A DNA stretch of 64,000 nt from Stictocephala bisonia (GCA_035578905.1 JAQJVL010000001.1:5138001-5202000); one strand, 5' to 3'; positions 1 to 12,573 are shown, numbered from the stretch's first letter. Notes: generated by a model not told the origin, from the sequence alone. Translations and numbers: made by a program.

Positions 1-409
1 GGATAAACTTAGTAATTGTTACTACAAATTTACAAAGATGTACATTACGGTAGGTTTAGATATTATGTGTACCCAAGTTTGAAGGTTAAGAAGGATATTT
101 TGTATCCAAGCTAAGGAACTAAGAGGTCCATAAAAATCCAACCACACCATAATTTTTCGGTTAGTTATTAAATAGGACGTACTTTAGTAATTAATTGTTA
201 TGATAGTTGGAAGAAAACAGTACCGAATTTTTAACTAGTTTTAACTGTGCAATAACTTTACACTTTCATTACTAAAAACCTGTTTATGTATCACAAACAC
301 ATTTTAATCGTTGGTTAACATTATTTTCCGTACGTTTAAGAAAAAAAAAAAAAAAAAAGAAAAGAAAAAAAACACTGAATGTATTCAAGCATATAAAACT
401 ATTTCATCG
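1..409. other. AT-rich non-coding DNA with an A-rich tract
   Basis: No coding or RNA feature is visible. An A-rich run with G interruptions lies near 341-371 and could be an old retroelement poly(A) tail, but no body is recognisable upstream. Confidence 0.5.
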
Positions 410-935
410 TAACTATACATTTCGTAAGGGTTAAAACGTGTCAAATTAATTAGCTTTGGAATCTCTAGGAGCCAATAAAACGTTGACGAGAACCTTTTTT
501 AGTTTAAATTCTGAATGTTATAGAAAACATTCTTGTTAAAAACGTATCAAAATATGATTACGATGAATGAACGAGTTTTTGAATAATAAAAGTGTGCAAT
601 TGATGCAAAGAGAAAACGAGTTAAAAACGTATCAAAATATGATTACGATGAATGAACGAGTTTTTGAATAATAAAAGTGTGCAATTGATGCAAAGAGAAA
701 ACGAGTTAAAATTCCTATATGTTTTTGTTCCTAAGACTACAACTAGAATAGCAATAACAAAATCTTATGATAAAATTCAAAAATTCATATATCATAAAGT
801 ACGTTAAACGAGGAAAACAATGGTGTGATTGGATTTTTCCTTAGGCCTCTTCATTTCTTGGTATACAACCTTTAAAATCGCGTACACATAGTTTCTGCAC
901 GGACAGCAGTTGTAATCTACTTATAATTTCCCCTG
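410..935 (+). repeat. Dispersed repeat A, copy 1
   Basis: This stretch aligns by eye over several hundred bases with 15408-15775 in the same orientation. Shared blocks include the segment near 413-500, the segment around 'ataaaagtgtg' and the segment 'ttaggcctctt' near 840. It holds no ORF. Copy 1 carries an internal 85-bp duplication that copy 2 lacks. Element class is unknown; no terminal inverted repeats or tail were found. Confidence 0.65.
535..704 (+). repeat. Two tandem copies of an 85-bp unit
   Basis: Positions 535-619 and 620-704 are identical 85-bp units, each starting 'gttaaaaacgtatc'. The homologous part of repeat A copy 2 (about 15557-15612) has a single version, so the duplication is recent and local to copy 1. 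Confidence 0.95.
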
Positions 936-1969
936 ATAAGTGTTAATAAAACCACGTCTATAGCGAAGCTAATCTTGAAGACTTACCGTCTGATGGCAAT
1001 TGTACGTGTTTTGTAGAATTAGGATGTTGAAAATTAAATTTTGGCTCGTAAGGGGGTGCCAGACCATTGTTGGAGCAAATAGCCTGTTTTACATGGGTAG
1101 ATAAGCTCAAACGAAATAGTAAATTGTGCGAGAATCAGTGGAATCACAAGTATGGATTTATTTATGTTTTTAAGTATTAGTATGTAACGGAAATGTGACG
1201 ATCGAAAATATATTAGTGTGGCACCTGTGAGACAACTAATAAGTCGAAAAATAAATATTCTCAAACCTAACCTAAAACAAGGGAGGATAATTATGGGTTT
1301 TGCGTTCGTGGTTGTTTTGTAACACGTTTTTTGGAGAAACGAATAATAATACCAATGGTATCGAGAAAGAAGTTAACTCGAAAATCAACGTTTTCACTCT
1401 AGAAAAAAGAAGAAAGCGAACGAAAAATTCTAAATCAAACTGTGATTAAAGCTTTATTTTTATACAGTATCGTACACAACTTTAAGATATCAACAAACAA
1501 AGTTCTTATGAATGACACTACATGGTAATGATATCAGTAAAAAATATAATTGTTATCACAACTTAAGAGGTAACTGTGAGAGAGTTCCTGAAAAACCAAC
1601 AGTTGTTCAAACTCAATCCATTTGCGTGATGAAGATGGAAGATGATTTATATTTTGGGATTTTCTCTGACAATAGACGTGGTTTACATAAATAAATAACT
1701 TAATATTTATTTTTTATTGTATTTAAATTGTATAAAACATGTGTTTAGAAGGAATTTGTTTTTATGGTATTTTAGTAAAGAAAATATTAACTCTAAGAAT
1801 CTCTCAAAAGACTCTAAAAACTATAAATATTAGTTTTACACTCTAAGGAACTTAATGTTAATATGTATTTTATCCAGAAACATTGAAATAAAATAATTAC
1901 TTGAGTTATATTATATAATTAATGTATATATAATGCGTAATCTACCAGAATTCAATATAATTAGTAACA
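936..1969. other. AT-rich non-coding DNA
   Basis: Short ORFs occur on both strands (for example 1512-1694 +), but their peptides show no motif and AT-rich DNA yields such frames by chance. Nothing else is supportable here. Confidence 0.5.
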
Positions 1970-2480
1970 AAAATAATAATAATTGCTTTATTGTTCAGTT
2001 ATGGTAATATGGGTGAACATAAGACTACAAAAATCATCCTTTACAACTAACCATTACATTGGAATAGGGGTAATTAGATTAAGGCAATCAAATAAAACTG
2101 TAAATAAATTTGTAAAACAAAAATTAAAAATATTTTAATACATTTAAAATAGACTACTGCTTAATCTACTTATCTCACTGTTAAAATTAAATTTAATACA
2201 ATACTTCTATATAATTGAAAGCATCTATTTCCTCTTTATTCCCTTTTTCGACCTCAAATCCCATACCCCTATCCCCAGCCATCCAACAACATCATCTTCA
2301 TTCTAGATTATTCAAGGACTTTAAACCTGCAGAGAGTTTATTCCACTCTCTAGAGGCTTAGATTGTGGTGATTGAGGCAGATAGATTCGTGTCGTTAACG
2401 AGGCTGAGCGTGTCTGATTTGCACCAACTTATAATTTGAACTGAAACTTGTTTGAGAGATATTTCCTCATCAAGCACAAA
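1970..2480 (-). mobile_element. 3' end of a decayed LINE
   Basis: Read on the minus strand, the segment ends with an AATAAAG-type signal followed by an ATT/TAA-rich tail (1970-1990), the same arrangement as the better preserved LINE D end at 28615-28640. About 330 bp upstream the minus strand encodes a short peptide resembling the C-terminal 'WN.LPAGLKSLNNL' stretch found before the end of jockey/CR1-type ORF2 proteins. Frameshifts and stops abound. Clade cannot be set. Confidence 0.5.
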
Positions 2481-4699
2481 AAATAAAATATTTAAAGTTC
2501 TAAAAAACTCTTAGTTCTGCCAAATTTGGAATGGAGTTTCGAATACAAAATTGAGATATTTGGTTCTCATAACTTAAATTACAAAAAATACTTGATACAA
2601 TAATTTTGAAAAAAAGTTCATCAGCCAAAGTTGAAATGTGGTGAATATCTTACACATTAGGTAAAATGGGGAAAGACCAGCGCTTTTATGATTCAAAGCT
2701 TCATTTCTACAGGTAGAAAATACTTGGGCCTTTTAAGGCAATGGATTGTTCCAAAGGTATTTTTACAGATTTTTAGCACTGTATCTTCCCAAGTGAGGTT
2801 AAGATTAAAAAATGATACCTACAATTGTAACTGGATTTTAGTAGAGGTATGGCATTAAATTGAATATTATGAACTAAAATGATGTAGATTTTGGTATAAA
2901 GAAGAGAAGTACAGAGTAGAGAAGAAGTAGAGAAGTAATATGATAAAAGGCTTTGTTGTATCTTTTAGTTTAGGGCTTTGAATTGTAGTCCTTTGGCTAC
3001 ATATTTAAGATCTAGGTTGATGCGGACTAAAGTATTGTTTAAGCAGGTTACGTCATAATGAACACAATCTATAGATCATCAACCTTCCATGTGATGCATA
3101 TTGAAGGTCAAGACTGAGAAAATGTAATTATATAAGAAAAATAGCAAAGGCTCCATTTGCATGCATTTTCTTAATTTAAACATGACTATTCGTTCAAAAT
3201 CAAAAAAAGGTATTCTCCTTAGGCTGGCCTGTTTTGATAATACCATCACTTTCAATTCCATATGGTATTTTTGAGTCCAGACGAGCACATCACTACAACT
3301 TGTTACTAGTATAAACTAAACAAGTATTTCTCTCTTAAGATCACCTAACTAAAAAATTACAGTTTTCGATAAAGATGTTTTTAATTATGTACCATATTAA
3401 ATAATTAACATTTTAAAAGAAATATTCTACAAATTTAATGAACAGAAGTCAACTAAAATTAAGATAGTAGAAATAAGTTCGAAAATAAATTGTATTCAGG
3501 TATCCAATAAAATTACTATCGCTTATAATATTTAATAATATTAAATAAAATAATGTTCATAATGTTTGGCTCTCCGGTTTATTTAACTATATTCATTTAT
3601 CTTTCAGCAATCAATAATTTTTAGATGTTTCCTTTAATGCATTTTAACCATTTAAAAAGTTATTTCCATATTCACTGTCATTCAAGAAAACCTTTTAAAC
3701 TCTTTTCCTGTACATAAACGTCAATCCTACTTCAAGACTCATATCTGTCAATACTGTCAATCTCTCTATTCTGTTAAATAGAAAATAATATAATTTGACG
3801 GTAAAAAGTTTCCATTGTTGTGCCCTTTTACATTACAAAATATAAATGAGGTGAAAAACTTTGTTCCACTCTTACCTAAACCTCTACCAACATCCGGGAC
3901 TGCACTCCAATATGAAGTTTACGGTTTTCGTAAATATGAACAGTAATTGGACTCACATTTGTAATTAACATGAGTAATTAACAAAACTAGAGATTTATCT
4001 TTTTTCAGATTATATTATTAATAATCTAAAGTTAATTACTGGTTAGGTAATGTTTGTTAGTCGTACCACACCGTAAATGTCTCTATCTTGTAATGAGTTA
4101 TCTCCACTATTACTGGAGACTCCATTGTCAAGTGGATTATCAAAGTCTCGACATCATCTTACAAGTTGTTGACTTTCCATATACTGGTCTCCATTTTTTC
4201 GATGTGTTTACAGTAGATTTCGCAGTTGGTTAAAGAAGTCGACCTTAGTTAGTAACAATGCCTACACTCGTTCATATACACTCATTACTCTCATTATCTA
4301 CTCATATTCACCTATATATCTAACATCGACATGTTAAATGTATCTAATACGTAGCTTTCGATTTTGGACAGTAACTTCTGGATCTTCGGCTGATTTTGTG
4401 TGCAAGGATGGGATAGCTCATGAGCAAGTCTCCCTTAAGTATTCACATGTTAACACTGATCGTTCAAACATTTGGTACCTTGATGCGGCCGTGAACATAA
4501 AAAACTACAAATAAAACATATTGTTATGTAACAAGGTATGTGTACATATTGATTCATTATGTTTTTAAGTGTATGACTTATTCAATTCAGATATAACTCA
4601 AACCGAGAGGAAGAGGGAGATATTTTGCACAAAAACTCAAATCGTGCCACCCAAAACTCGAGCTCTCATTGGTTCTCCAAAACAAACTCACCTCGGTTA
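2481..4699. other. Non-coding AT-rich DNA
   Basis: No recognisable gene, RNA or repeat. A 69-codon minus-strand ORF at 3079-3288 has no recognisable motif. The block 4020-4330 is slightly less AT-rich but has no long frame. The left part may still belong to the LINE relic that ends at 1970. Confidence 0.4.
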
Positions 4700-5590
4700 A
4701 GGCTCTCGCACCCTCGTGAGCGTCAGCATGTGTGATCAACTCAACTCCCTGCCATCCCATAACTTACACTTTAATTTGGAGAAAACCCATTTCTCATATT
4801 TTTCAACTAAACAAAATAAAATAATGTTTGTTTTAAAAATAACAGTAGATGGGAATCCGATTAAACAATTAGATAAGACAAACTATTTGGGATTATTTAT
4901 AGATGAACATCTTTCATTGGACTCACATGTAGGGCCCTATTAAAAATGTGCTCAAAAATAAATTCTGGCTTATACGCGTTAAAAAATGTCCTATTTGAGT
5001 AATCTCGAAACATTAAAATTAATTTACTTTTCTTATATCCATTCACATGTTTCATATGGAATTACATTGGATGGAGCTACATCAAAGAGAAATTTGGACA
5101 GAATACTAAAATTACAAAAAAGGCAATAAGAATAATTTTGGGGTTACCAGCTAAGCAATCAGTAAAATAAAATTTTAGAAAATTAAATATGACAGTTTAT
5201 GGATTGTACATATTAGAATGCATCATGTATGTGAAATGAACCAACCTTCTCATGGATACAATACCAGGGGCAGAGTTATATTAACAATTCGACATAATCT
5301 AGATTTTTATAAAAAAAAGACAAGTTATATTGGATAAAAGTACTTACAGATGCTACCTAAAAATCCTAAAAATTGAGCATGATTGCACCAAATTATAAAT
5401 TCAAGAAAGGTTAAAAAAAGTATTTGCTAGACTGTGCTCCATACTCAACAGATGAGGTATTTAACTTTAAATCTTGATATTTTTTAGACATTGTTCTTAT
5501 AGTATTTAGTGATATATTTTTTACTACATATTTTGACACTATTCAATGTATAATCTTTGTACGACATGAATAAAGCCATTTTTATTTGAT
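4700..5590 (+). mobile_element. 3' end of a jockey-type LINE, decayed
   Basis: The frame at 4716-4943 encodes an RT thumb-like peptide with 'NLEKTHF', then 'DKTNYLGLFID', the usual 'K.LG..ID..L.W..H' block of jockey-type ORF2. After a stop, other frames continue with 'SGLYAL', a 'HVSYGI' block and, near 5445, the remains of the C-terminal 'FYS.(D/E)E.F' signature shared with the other LINEs here. The 3' end has ATGAATAAAGCC near 5567 followed by T-rich DNA. At least three frameshifts are present. It is 5' truncated and dead. An oligo(A) run at 5632-5648 follows but is separate. Confidence 0.75.
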
Positions 5591-5726
5591 TTTAAGGAAT
5601 TGTATCTCCACTATTAATGGAAAATATAATTAAAAAAAAAAAAAAAAATGAATAAAATATTTAACATTCCACATTTATTAGAGTGTCATAGAATAACCCG
5701 TGATAAGCTATGCCAAGTAAATATAG

Positions 5727-5987
5727 GGTATTTTAGTTAATCCCTCAGGCGAAACTCCATTAATAACAGTTTTAAACAATGACATCAGAGAAGAGGAGAT
5801 ACATTATCCAATGGGGCTAAAAAAGTACGTGGATGATAAATGGGAAGAGCTATCATTCATTGAACTAAACAAATGGGTAGTCATGACCTTGGTTGGGTAT
5901 TGTTTATTGACAAAATGTGATATCACAACTATGTCGTGGTTATTAGAGGTAAATTCCAGCAATCGTTCTGGTAAACCCCTCGGGTGA
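5727..5987 (+). pseudogene. Ankyrin-like coding fragment inside the first satellite monomer
   Basis: The first monomer is open from 5727 to the TGA at 5985-5987 (86 codons, no ATG near its start). The peptide has a 'NPSGETPLITVLNN' loop-helix like an ankyrin repeat, then 'EEIHYPMGLK.YVDDKWE', a hydrophobic stretch ending 'CLLTKCDI', and a second loop-like 'NSSNRSGK'. The same frame is fully open in the monomers near 6930-7165 and 7630-7875, while others carry single stops or indels. A sequence just upstream (5726-5736) looks like a splice acceptor, so this may derive from an exon. Ankyrin assignment is inference from the G-(E/N)-T-(P/L)-L pattern. No start codon or promoter is present, so expression is unlikely. 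Confidence 0.55.
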
Positions 5988-8035
5988 CTCCATTAATAAA
6001 CTCCATTAATAACACTTTTAAACAATGACGTCAGAGAAGAGAAGATACATTATCCAATGGAGCTAAAAACAGTACTTGGATGATAAATGGGAATGGCTAT
6101 TATTCATTGAACTGAACAAATGGGTAGTTACGACCTTTTTTTGGGTATTGATTATTAACAACATCTGATATCGCAACTATGTCGTGGTTATTAGAGGTAA
6201 ATTCCAACAATCGTTCTGGTAAACCCCTCGGGTGAAACTCTATTAATAATAGTTTTAAACAATGACGTCAGAGAAGAGAAGATACATTATCCAATAGGGC
6301 TAAAACAGTACGTGGATTATAAAAGGGAAGGACTATCATTCATTGAACTAAACAAATGGACAGTCACGACCTTGGTTGGGTATTGTTTATTAACAAAATA
6401 TGATATCACAACTATGTCGTAGTTATTAGAGGTAAATTCCAGCAATCGTTCTGGTAAACCCCTCGGGTGAAACTCCATTAATAACAGTTTTAAAAAATGA
6501 CGTCAGAGAAGAGGAGATACATTATCCAATGGGGCTAAAACAGTACGTGGATTATAAATGGGAAGGACTATCATTCATTGAATTAAACAAATGGACAGTC
6601 ACGACCTTGGTTGGGTATTGTATATTAACAAAATATGATATCACAACATGTTGTGGTTTATGAGGTAAATTCCAGCAATCGTTCTGGTAAACCCTTCGGG
6701 TGAAACTCCGTTAATAACAGTTTTAAACAATGATGTCAGAGAAGAGGAGATACACTATCTAATTGGACTAAAACAGTGCGTGGATGATAAATGGGAAGGA
6801 CTATCATTTATTGAACTAAACAAATGGATAGACACGACCTTGGTTGGGTATTGGTTATTGACAAAATGTGATATCACAACTTAGTCGTGGTTTATGAGGT
6901 AAATTCCAGCAATCGTTCTGGTAAACCCCTCGGGTGAAACTCCATTAATAACAGTTTTAAACAATGATGTCAGAGAAGAGGAGATACACTATCTAATGGG
7001 ACTAAAACAGTACGTGGATCATAAATGGGAAGGACTATCATTCATTGAAGTAAACAAATGGATAGTCACGACCGTGGTTGAGTATTGTTTATTGACAAAA
7101 TCTGATATCACAACTATGTCGTGGTTATTAGACGTAAATTCCAGCAATCGTTCTGGTAAACCCCTCGGGTGAAACTCCATTAATAACAGTTTTAAACAAT
7201 GACGTCAGAGAAGAGGAGATACATTATCCAATGGGGCTAAAACAGTTCGTGGATTATAAATTGGAAGGACTATCATTCATTGAATTAAACAAATAGGTAG
7301 TCACGACCTTGGTTGGGTATTGTTTATTAACAAAATGTGATATCACAACTATGTCGTAGTTATTAGAGGTAAATTCCAGCAATCGTTCTGGTAAACCCCT
7401 CGGGTGAAACTCCATTAATAATAGTTATAAACAATGACGTCAGAGAAGAGGAGATACATTATCCAATGGAGCTAAAACAGTACGTGGATGATAAATGGGA
7501 AGAGCTATCATTCATTAAACTAAACAAATGGATAGTCACGACCTTGGTTGGTTATTGTATATTAACAAAATGTGTTATCACAACTATGTCGTGGTTTATG
7601 AGGTAAATTCCAGCAATCGTTCTGGTAAACCATTCGGGTGAAACTCCATTAATAACAGTTTTAAACAATGATGTCAGAGAAGAGGAGATACACTATCTAA
7701 TGGGACTAAAACAGTGCGTGGATGATAAATGGGAAGGACTATCATTCATTGAAGTAAACAAATGGATAGTCACGACCTTGGTTGGGTATTGTATATTAAC
7801 AAAATATGATATCACAACTATGTCGTGGTTATTAGAGGTAAATTCCAGCAATCGTTCTGGTAAACCCCTCGGGTGAAACTCCTTTAATAACAGTTTTACA
7901 CAATGACGTCAGAGAAGAGGAGATACATTATCTAATGGGACTAAAACAGTACGTGGATGATAAATGGGAAGGGCTATCATTCATTGACATGAGCAAATGG
8001 ATATTCACGACCTTGGTTGGTTATTGTATATTAAT
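5727..8035 (+). repeat. 235-bp satellite, about 10 monomers
   Basis: The word 'aaattccagcaatcg' or a close variant recurs at 5951, 6199, 6434, 6667, 6901, 7136, 7371, 7605 and 7840, giving a period of 233-235 bp apart from one 248-bp unit with a 15-bp internal duplication. The first monomer is preceded by unrelated DNA and the last ends near 8035. Most monomers keep one reading frame open for about 80 codons (see the next entry). Because 235 is not a multiple of three, that frame moves by one base per monomer, so the array cannot encode one long protein. Confidence 0.95.
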
Positions 8036-8059
8036 CTAAAGTAAAACTAGATTCAACAC

Positions 8060-8400
8060 GTACCCATTAGTATAACATAATAATATCGTTGTTTCAAAGT
8101 TATTTGTTAACGTCGGGTTGTTCATTTTGGTACGTTTTTTTGAGATTTCCAACGCCTCGAATGTTTGTACTAACACAACGTTTCGAAATGTGTGAACCTC
8201 CTGTCATCTTCAAGTGCTACTTAGTAGTGGGATTTGCCGGTTTTGGGTGCTGACGTGGCGTTGACGTTATGAGGTGGCGTGACGTGATTTGGTAACGTGA
8301 TTGGTGTGATGACATCATATGGTTTGGAAGGAGTCAAGGTTATGGTGAGTATTTTAAAAGAAGTCCTCCTTTTGCATCAGTTGTTCTGTGCAAGAAGGAT
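8060..8400 (-). mobile_element. Probable Penelope-like element 3' end
   Basis: This GC-richer block stands out from its AT-rich surroundings. Read on the minus strand it has a GC-rich, 'cacgtca'-rich segment, then 'ttgaagatgac' and, 20 bases later, 'tcgaaacg', followed by an AT-rich end. That order resembles the end of the PLE at 14160-14406 and the pair at 36502-36750, which have CTGAGGA, a hairpin and GAAA. No coding region is preserved. This could instead be an unrelated repeat. Confidence 0.35.
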
Positions 8401-9111
8401 ATCTTTTATTCTTTATTTATATTTAATATTTATTTACAACAGGTAAAATTAGTCCTGGTTTGGACTCTTCTTACAGGTCCTTCCTTACTTGTTTTCAGCT
8501 CGGCCAACTTATTTTATACTTCTTCCCTGCACTCTTCAAGAGCTATGCAATCAAATAATTTAATACAAGATTATTCATGACGTCTTCGTACACTGCTGTA
8601 CTTCTACGCAACAATCAGGTTAAACAGTAGTTTTGGTATTGGCCCATATACACTACCTTATCCAACCATAACACTATTTTACCATCGACTTAACTAACCC
8701 ACATCAACTTATAAAAAAATCCTTTAAAAAATTCGTTTATGCATTACGATTCTCATTATAAAATATTCAGAATTGGTGTGGGTTAGTTAAGTAATATGGA
8801 ATAAATGTTATATACATGTAGAAAATTTATTATTCGTTTTAGAAACACTTGAAGCGTTAGATATCTCTAACAAATTTACGAAATGGTAACATTATTTATA
8901 AAACAACGCCACAATTTTAGAATATATATCTTTTAACCATCTAAGAACTCTGTACTCAATTTCGAAATATAAATATTTGTTTAATGAATTGTTATAAGGA
9001 GATTAATATGTGTTACTAAAAACAGAACATATAGCTTTTAAAATTGTAAAGGCACCTACAGAAAACAGCAGTTAAAGTGAGAAACAGAACTAACATTGTG
9101 CAGAATCGTGA
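8401..9111. other. Non-coding AT-rich DNA
   Basis: No coding, RNA or repeat feature is visible. Confidence 0.45.
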
Positions 9112-9795
9112 GGAGCCAACGCGCAAGTCCTGCGTACTACAGCTTTATCCCTGGTTTATTCCACTGTTGAATATTTTGTTCTATGTGGCTTAAGATGTTA
9201 ATGTGTGAGAGATTGATATAGTGTACAATTAATTAAACAGGGCTATTACGGCCTTCATCAGTTCCCTCATGACACGCTCTACTTTGCATTCTAGTGCTGT
9301 GCAACATAACTTCTCCGGATATAAGATGCAAAGAGGCACTTCTAAGGACTTAAAAAGGTCCTATCCACTCCATGTTGCAAGATATTCCACAATGTCCTGG
9401 GTGACTTAAATCTAGAAAACCACCTCTTTGATTAGCTTCCCACTTATTCTCAGACGAATTTTCACCAAAAACCAACTGGGCGTAAACTTGGGATATGTTT
9501 GATGGACTAAACACGTTTCTGGTATTAGACCGTATGACTTTCATAGGTGGAATGAACCTTTTTCGTAAGGAATGGTCTACGTTGAGTCGCTTTCGCACAG
9601 GGGTGGCAAGATCCACCTTCAGAAATTTACGTGCGGAGTACCAAATGTTCAGTTATGTGATGATTGCGGAGTTCAAACTATGGATCAACAATTAATGAGT
9701 GCCTATAGCGTTCTTTTCATGGGGGATTATCAGGGCTTCAATCGGACAACTTGAAGTTGAATGAAGAAACCTGGATTTGACTCTGTGACGGGAGA
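9112..9795 (+). mobile_element. LINE A, fragment 1: ORF2 thumb to C-terminus
   Basis: Broken frames encode, in order, 'VLRTTALSLVYSTVEY' (9130-9185), 'LVLCNITSPDIR' (9290-9330), 'LKSRKPPL' (9409-9430), 'EWSTLSRFRTGVA' (9568-9610) and 'CDDCGVQTMD' (9656-9685), ending 'LDLTL' with TGA at 9786-9788. This order of blocks is that of a non-LTR ORF2 C-terminal half: RT thumb, linker, 'FRTG' helix and a zinc-knuckle-like 'CD.CG..QTM'. Many frameshifts and stops make it an old relic. Related fragments lie at 16691-19096 and 36820-37035. The clade is not resolved. Confidence 0.75.
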
Positions 9796-10776
9796 TCAAT
9801 ACTTAAACACTAAAGACTCAAGTACTTTGTACTGTAGATTTAATTTTATTTAAATATTTTAATATGTATAATTTTATTATCTTTTATTTATTTGGTAACC
9901 GGCCTATGAAAGCCATACGATGTATGTATTGCCATACTGAAAAAGTAATATGTAAACATGTATTTTTTGCTAAAAGCACAGAGAAGAAAGAAAGAGTTCG
10001 TATTTAAAGTGTGTCGACACCGAAAATGTATCGAGTAGTTATTTTTCAAGTTTTCCATGCGATAGCAAGGCTATCACGTTGTCAGTCCCTTCCCTTATTC
10101 CTTATTAAGGGGGAGGGGGTAAACTTTCAAGAATAAACCTCCTCATTATTACTAAAGATGTAAATTTGTCGTAATCTATTTATAAAGGTCACTGTTGGGT
10201 TCCCTGTGGCCATAAGATGGTGAACTGTGTTTATTTCTTCTTTGTTTTAGCCACAAAGAAGCCAAGTTAATTTGATATAGGTAGACATGTGTAGAACTTC
10301 ATTTTATCGATTCGACTGTTTTTAGAATGCACTAAACTCGGCCAACATTCTAAAAAACATATGATATATAAACATTGTAAATGTAAACCAAATAATACAA
10401 AACAAATTAAATTGTATCCACCTTCTACTGTGTTGTGTGTAATTTGGTTTGGCCGGAGGTCCCTTTAGTCTGCCTAATGAACTTGTTATATAAATCATCA
10501 AAAACATAAAACCCTTGAAAAGTATATTTTATTTAAACTTAAAACAACAACATATTTCAACGTGTTGGGAATTTTTAAATTATACAAAATGGACTAACTC
10601 TGTAAAAATGCATTAATAAAATTAAAAATATTTGTATTATCTGTGGGGAGCACATATAAAAACATGCACTAAATAAAATAAAACATGAAAATATGAAATT
10701 TTATGAACAAAGGTAAAAAGATTAATAACGAAGAAGAATCATAGGTATATTTGGCACAAACAGAAAAATTCAGAAC

Positions 10777-10780
<4 letters not shown>
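9796..10780. other. Non-coding DNA
   Basis: AT-rich, with a short G-rich patch near 10110 ('gggggaggggg'). No supportable gene. The start may include LINE A 3' UTR. Confidence 0.45.
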
Positions 10781-10840
<60 letters not shown>

Positions 10841-10842
10841 TA
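10781..10842. repeat. Poly(A) run followed by (TA)n
   Basis: Forty-four consecutive A residues (10781-10824) pass directly into about nine TA dinucleotides. It may be a retroposon tail, but no retroposon body is visible on its left. Confidence 0.95.
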
Positions 10843-10959
10843 ATGTTCTATAAAATACAGAATATTAATTTTTTAGTATTATTACGCTATACAAATAAGT
10901 TTAAATTATTTATTTACTAAAAAACATATGTTTTAACTACATTCAATGTTATTATTCAC

Positions 10960-11465
10960 CACTGAACGTGTTTGAGTGGAATGGATGGTCATCATCATCA
11001 TCATTATACATGTATGGGTGGGTGAGAGGATTATCACTAATGAACGAGTATGGGTATGTGTGATGGTTATCAAAACTGTACGTGTATGGGTGGGAGGAGG
11101 GTTATCGCACCTGAACGAGTTTGAGTGGAAGGGAGGGCATCACTACTGTACGTGAATGGATGGGTTGGAGGGTCATCACCACCGAACGAGTATGAATGGG
11201 TGGAAGGGCATCATCCCTGGGCGTAAATGATTGATTGCAAGGTCATAATCACTGAACGTTATGAGTGGGTGGGAGGGTATCACTCCGATACTCGAATGGG
11301 TGGTTGGAAGGCCACCACTGTACGTGTATGTGTGGCAGGAGGGTGTTCACCACTGAACGTGTATGGGTGGCAGAAGGATTTTCACAACTGTACGTGTATG
11401 GGTGGCAGGAGGGTGTTCACCACTGTACGTGTATGGGTGGACTTGAAGGCCATTTTACAACAATG
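10960..11465 (+). repeat. 36-bp-family minisatellite, block 1
   Basis: Degenerate tandem units of about 36-38 bp share the core 'cactgtacgtgtatgggtgg' with a G-rich second half. Variants of the core carry 'gaacgagtatg' instead. The same family occurs at 12570-12645, 16598-16690, 23868-26015, 47285-47455 and 61690-62260. Overlapping ORFs here are a by-product of the repeat. Confidence 0.9.
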
Positions 11466-12499
11466 CTATTTGTTGTGATTTAACTAGTTGTTTATTATAT
11501 AAATATACTAGTTATCTGTTTCTTCTTATATATAAAAATCATAAAACCGTTTAACGCACTAACATCACTCCTAATCATTTTATACCTATATAATAAATTT
11601 TGACACGTAATATTGTAATAGTACCTTGATTAAATAGATATTACTCTTTAATTTATAACAGTAATTAACAAACATAAATTATTTATTAACTAACTCCTCA
11701 TGTATCCTAAATTGACGATTCCCTTAATATATTACAATATATTTCTGTTCATTATTATAATCAATAATTCGGGATAATTCAATTTTATCCGTAATTTGGT
11801 ATTGCTTTTTCATAAAAAAAGGAGCTGCCATCAATATAATGCCTATATATAATATAGATTAACTAATTCTAGAATGTATAACAATAATAATCTTAGCTAT
11901 ACAGCATTTCCATGGTTACAAAAATAAACACAATCCAGAGATTTGCTTTAAAAACTTTTATTGCTGACGACACCACTTATAACTTTATGCTTTATAATGA
12001 TATATTTCTTAACGAATTGTTGTTATATTTTATTGTTGTAGTACAAATTTATGGATATTTGGCCAGTGTAATCAGAGTTCAGTATGATTTGTTGTTTTTG
12101 TCGATTTCTCATAACTCAAGTTGGTTTATTGTCCGGTGATATCGTCATGATCTTCCATATAGCTTTGTGAAGCTTGCCGTAACATTGAAATAGTATTTTA
12201 AAATCATAATTGCGTCAGAGATACGTGTTTTATCCTTCAAATGGCACTTTAAAATATTTCTTGCTTTTTGTAAAACGTGTTTGGGGTAGACAGGAATATC
12301 CTTTTACGTAATAATGACAGTTTAAGATCCTGAAAGTGTGTAATAAAACTGTTGTAACCTCAAAATATCAGTTTAAGATCCAGAAAATTTAGACAAAGAT
12401 TTGAAGTAACCTAATAATATCAACTTATATTTGAAGTAACTAATAATAAATAACAACCTAAAATCCTGATATTCTTGGAAAAGATGAAATAAAATGTAA
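11466..12499. other. Non-coding AT-rich DNA
   Basis: No supportable feature. A 75-codon ORF at 11912-12139 encodes a hydrophobic, motif-free peptide and lies in very AT-rich DNA. Confidence 0.4.
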
Positions 12500-12573
12500 A
12501 AAGCCTTTATTGTGGTGGTGAAGTTAGGACTATAAAGTCCTCTCTCATCCACTTAACCACGAAGTGAAATCAT
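12500..12573 (-). repeat. Dispersed retroposon-like 3' end, copy 1
   Basis: On the minus strand this reads 'ggtcctaact'-like sequence, then a C-rich stretch and 'aataaaggctttttac'. A diverged copy with the same order lies at 57970-58060, also on the minus strand. The AATAAAG end suggests the 3' end of a LINE or SINE; no body is recognised. Confidence 0.4.

Noticed and set aside
1512..1694. 60-codon ORF with an ATG
   Set aside because: No motif, no neighbours, and expected by chance in a window this size.
3079..3288. 69-codon minus-strand ORF
   Set aside because: No domain or similarity recognised; isolated in AT-rich DNA.
5727..8035. One long ankyrin-repeat protein encoded by the whole array
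   Set aside because: The 235-bp period shifts the frame each unit and several units carry stops or indels.
10110..10130. G-quadruplex
   Set aside because: Only two adjacent G-runs ('gggggaggggg'); four separate runs are not present.
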